DNA of 7,699 nt from Phocaeicola_A sp964514145 (GTDB lineage Bacteria; Bacteroidota; Bacteroidia; Bacteroidales; Bacteroidaceae), in contig CAZEPM010000090.1 in NCBI GenBank assembly GCA_964514145.1, positions 1 through 7,699 of the forward strand, in the 5' to 3' direction. Under the pieces are notes generated by a model. It had not been told where the DNA came from and made no database searches. It saw only the letters and a list, made by a program, of their open reading frames with translations. This document shows positions 7,423 to 7,699 of this stretch, in pieces. The position numbers and the translations under genes are program-made. How positions within the stretch are numbered: the first letter of the stretch is position 1; each line of letters starts with the position of its first letter.

Positions 7423-7546
7423 AAGGATATAAGACTATTCGCTGGATTATGAGAAAAAGAAGTTCTTTTATTATGTGTGTGGGTTAATCCGGTTTTATCC
7501 GATGTGAAGATTCTACATTTATATTCAAAAAAATATCTGCTACCTA

Positions 7547-7576
7547 TTGTTTTTTCAACAAAAAGCAGTACCTTTG
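7547..7576 (+). promoter_or_regulatory. Promoter of the initiator tRNA gene
   Basis: TTG (7547-7549), 19 bases, then TACCTTTG (7569-7576) matches the Bacteroidetes promoter consensus. Transcription would start near 7583, giving a 5' leader of about 35 bases to be removed by RNase P. Confidence 0.75.
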
Positions 7577-7594
7577 CATCACGATCAAAAATAA

Positions 7595-7609
7595 GCGACA
7601 AAAAGTCGC
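7595..7609 (+). other. Short hairpin in the tRNA precursor leader
   Basis: GCGAC (7595-7599) and GTCGC (7605-7609) form a perfect 5-bp stem around a five-A loop. It ends 8 bases before the tRNA 5' end. There is no T-run after it, so it is not a terminator; it may be a leader structure for the precursor or chance. Confidence 0.4.
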
Positions 7610-7617
7610 CACAACAT

Positions 7618-7690
<73 letters not shown>

Positions 7691-7699
7691 CTAAAAAGG

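Noticed and set aside
7377..7601. A 74-codon open frame on the minus strand between tetR and the tRNA
   Set aside because: It covers both the tetR and tRNA promoters and has no similarity I recognise; the regulatory reading explains the region better.

Overview
The window reads as a chromosomal housekeeping segment from an anaerobic Bacteroidales bacterium, most likely Bacteroides or a close relative. Three things point there. Four upstream regions carry the Bacteroidetes-type -7 promoter element TAnnTTTG, and the three where the expected -33 position lies inside the window also have TTG/TTTG 19-20 bases upstream. Start codons generally lack strong Shine-Dalgarno sequences. The protein families (an AAA-type ATPase ending IPLWLFGFLY, and a single-chain pyruvate:ferredoxin oxidoreductase) are typical of gut Bacteroidales. 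I see no mobile element, CRISPR array, prophage or pseudogene.

Left half, plus strand: a 392-residue P-loop ATPase (32-1210) is followed after 49 bases by nifJ (1260-4802), the 1180-residue pyruvate:ferredoxin oxidoreductase that splits pyruvate to acetyl-CoA and CO2 and passes electrons to ferredoxin. There is no terminator between them, so nifJ may be partly co-transcribed with the ATPase gene. A perfect 15-bp hairpin terminator closes nifJ (4825-4864).

Right half, minus strand: reading right to left, a TetR-family regulator (6747-7343), then fabG, a 3-oxoacyl-ACP reductase (5744-6490), then an RluA-family pseudouridine synthase gene starting with GTG 10 bases after the fabG stop (5059-5733). 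fabG and the synthase form a tight two-gene operon with its own promoter (6527-6557) and a hairpin terminator (4971-5024) that faces the nifJ terminator. The TetR gene has a separate promoter (7392-7422). Between tetR and fabG lies a non-coding stretch with a degenerate 22-base tandem repeat.

Right edge, plus strand: an initiator tRNA-fMet gene (7618-7690), recognised by its C1:A72 mismatch, A11:U24 pair and three G:C pairs in the anticodon stem, with a good promoter at 7547-7576.

The genes cover central anaerobic metabolism (pyruvate oxidation), fatty-acid synthesis, RNA modification and translation initiation. I found no convincing new multi-gene system. The points most worth checking are the 22-base repeat, the Gln in place of the Walker B Glu in the ATPase, and whether the TetR protein controls fabG.
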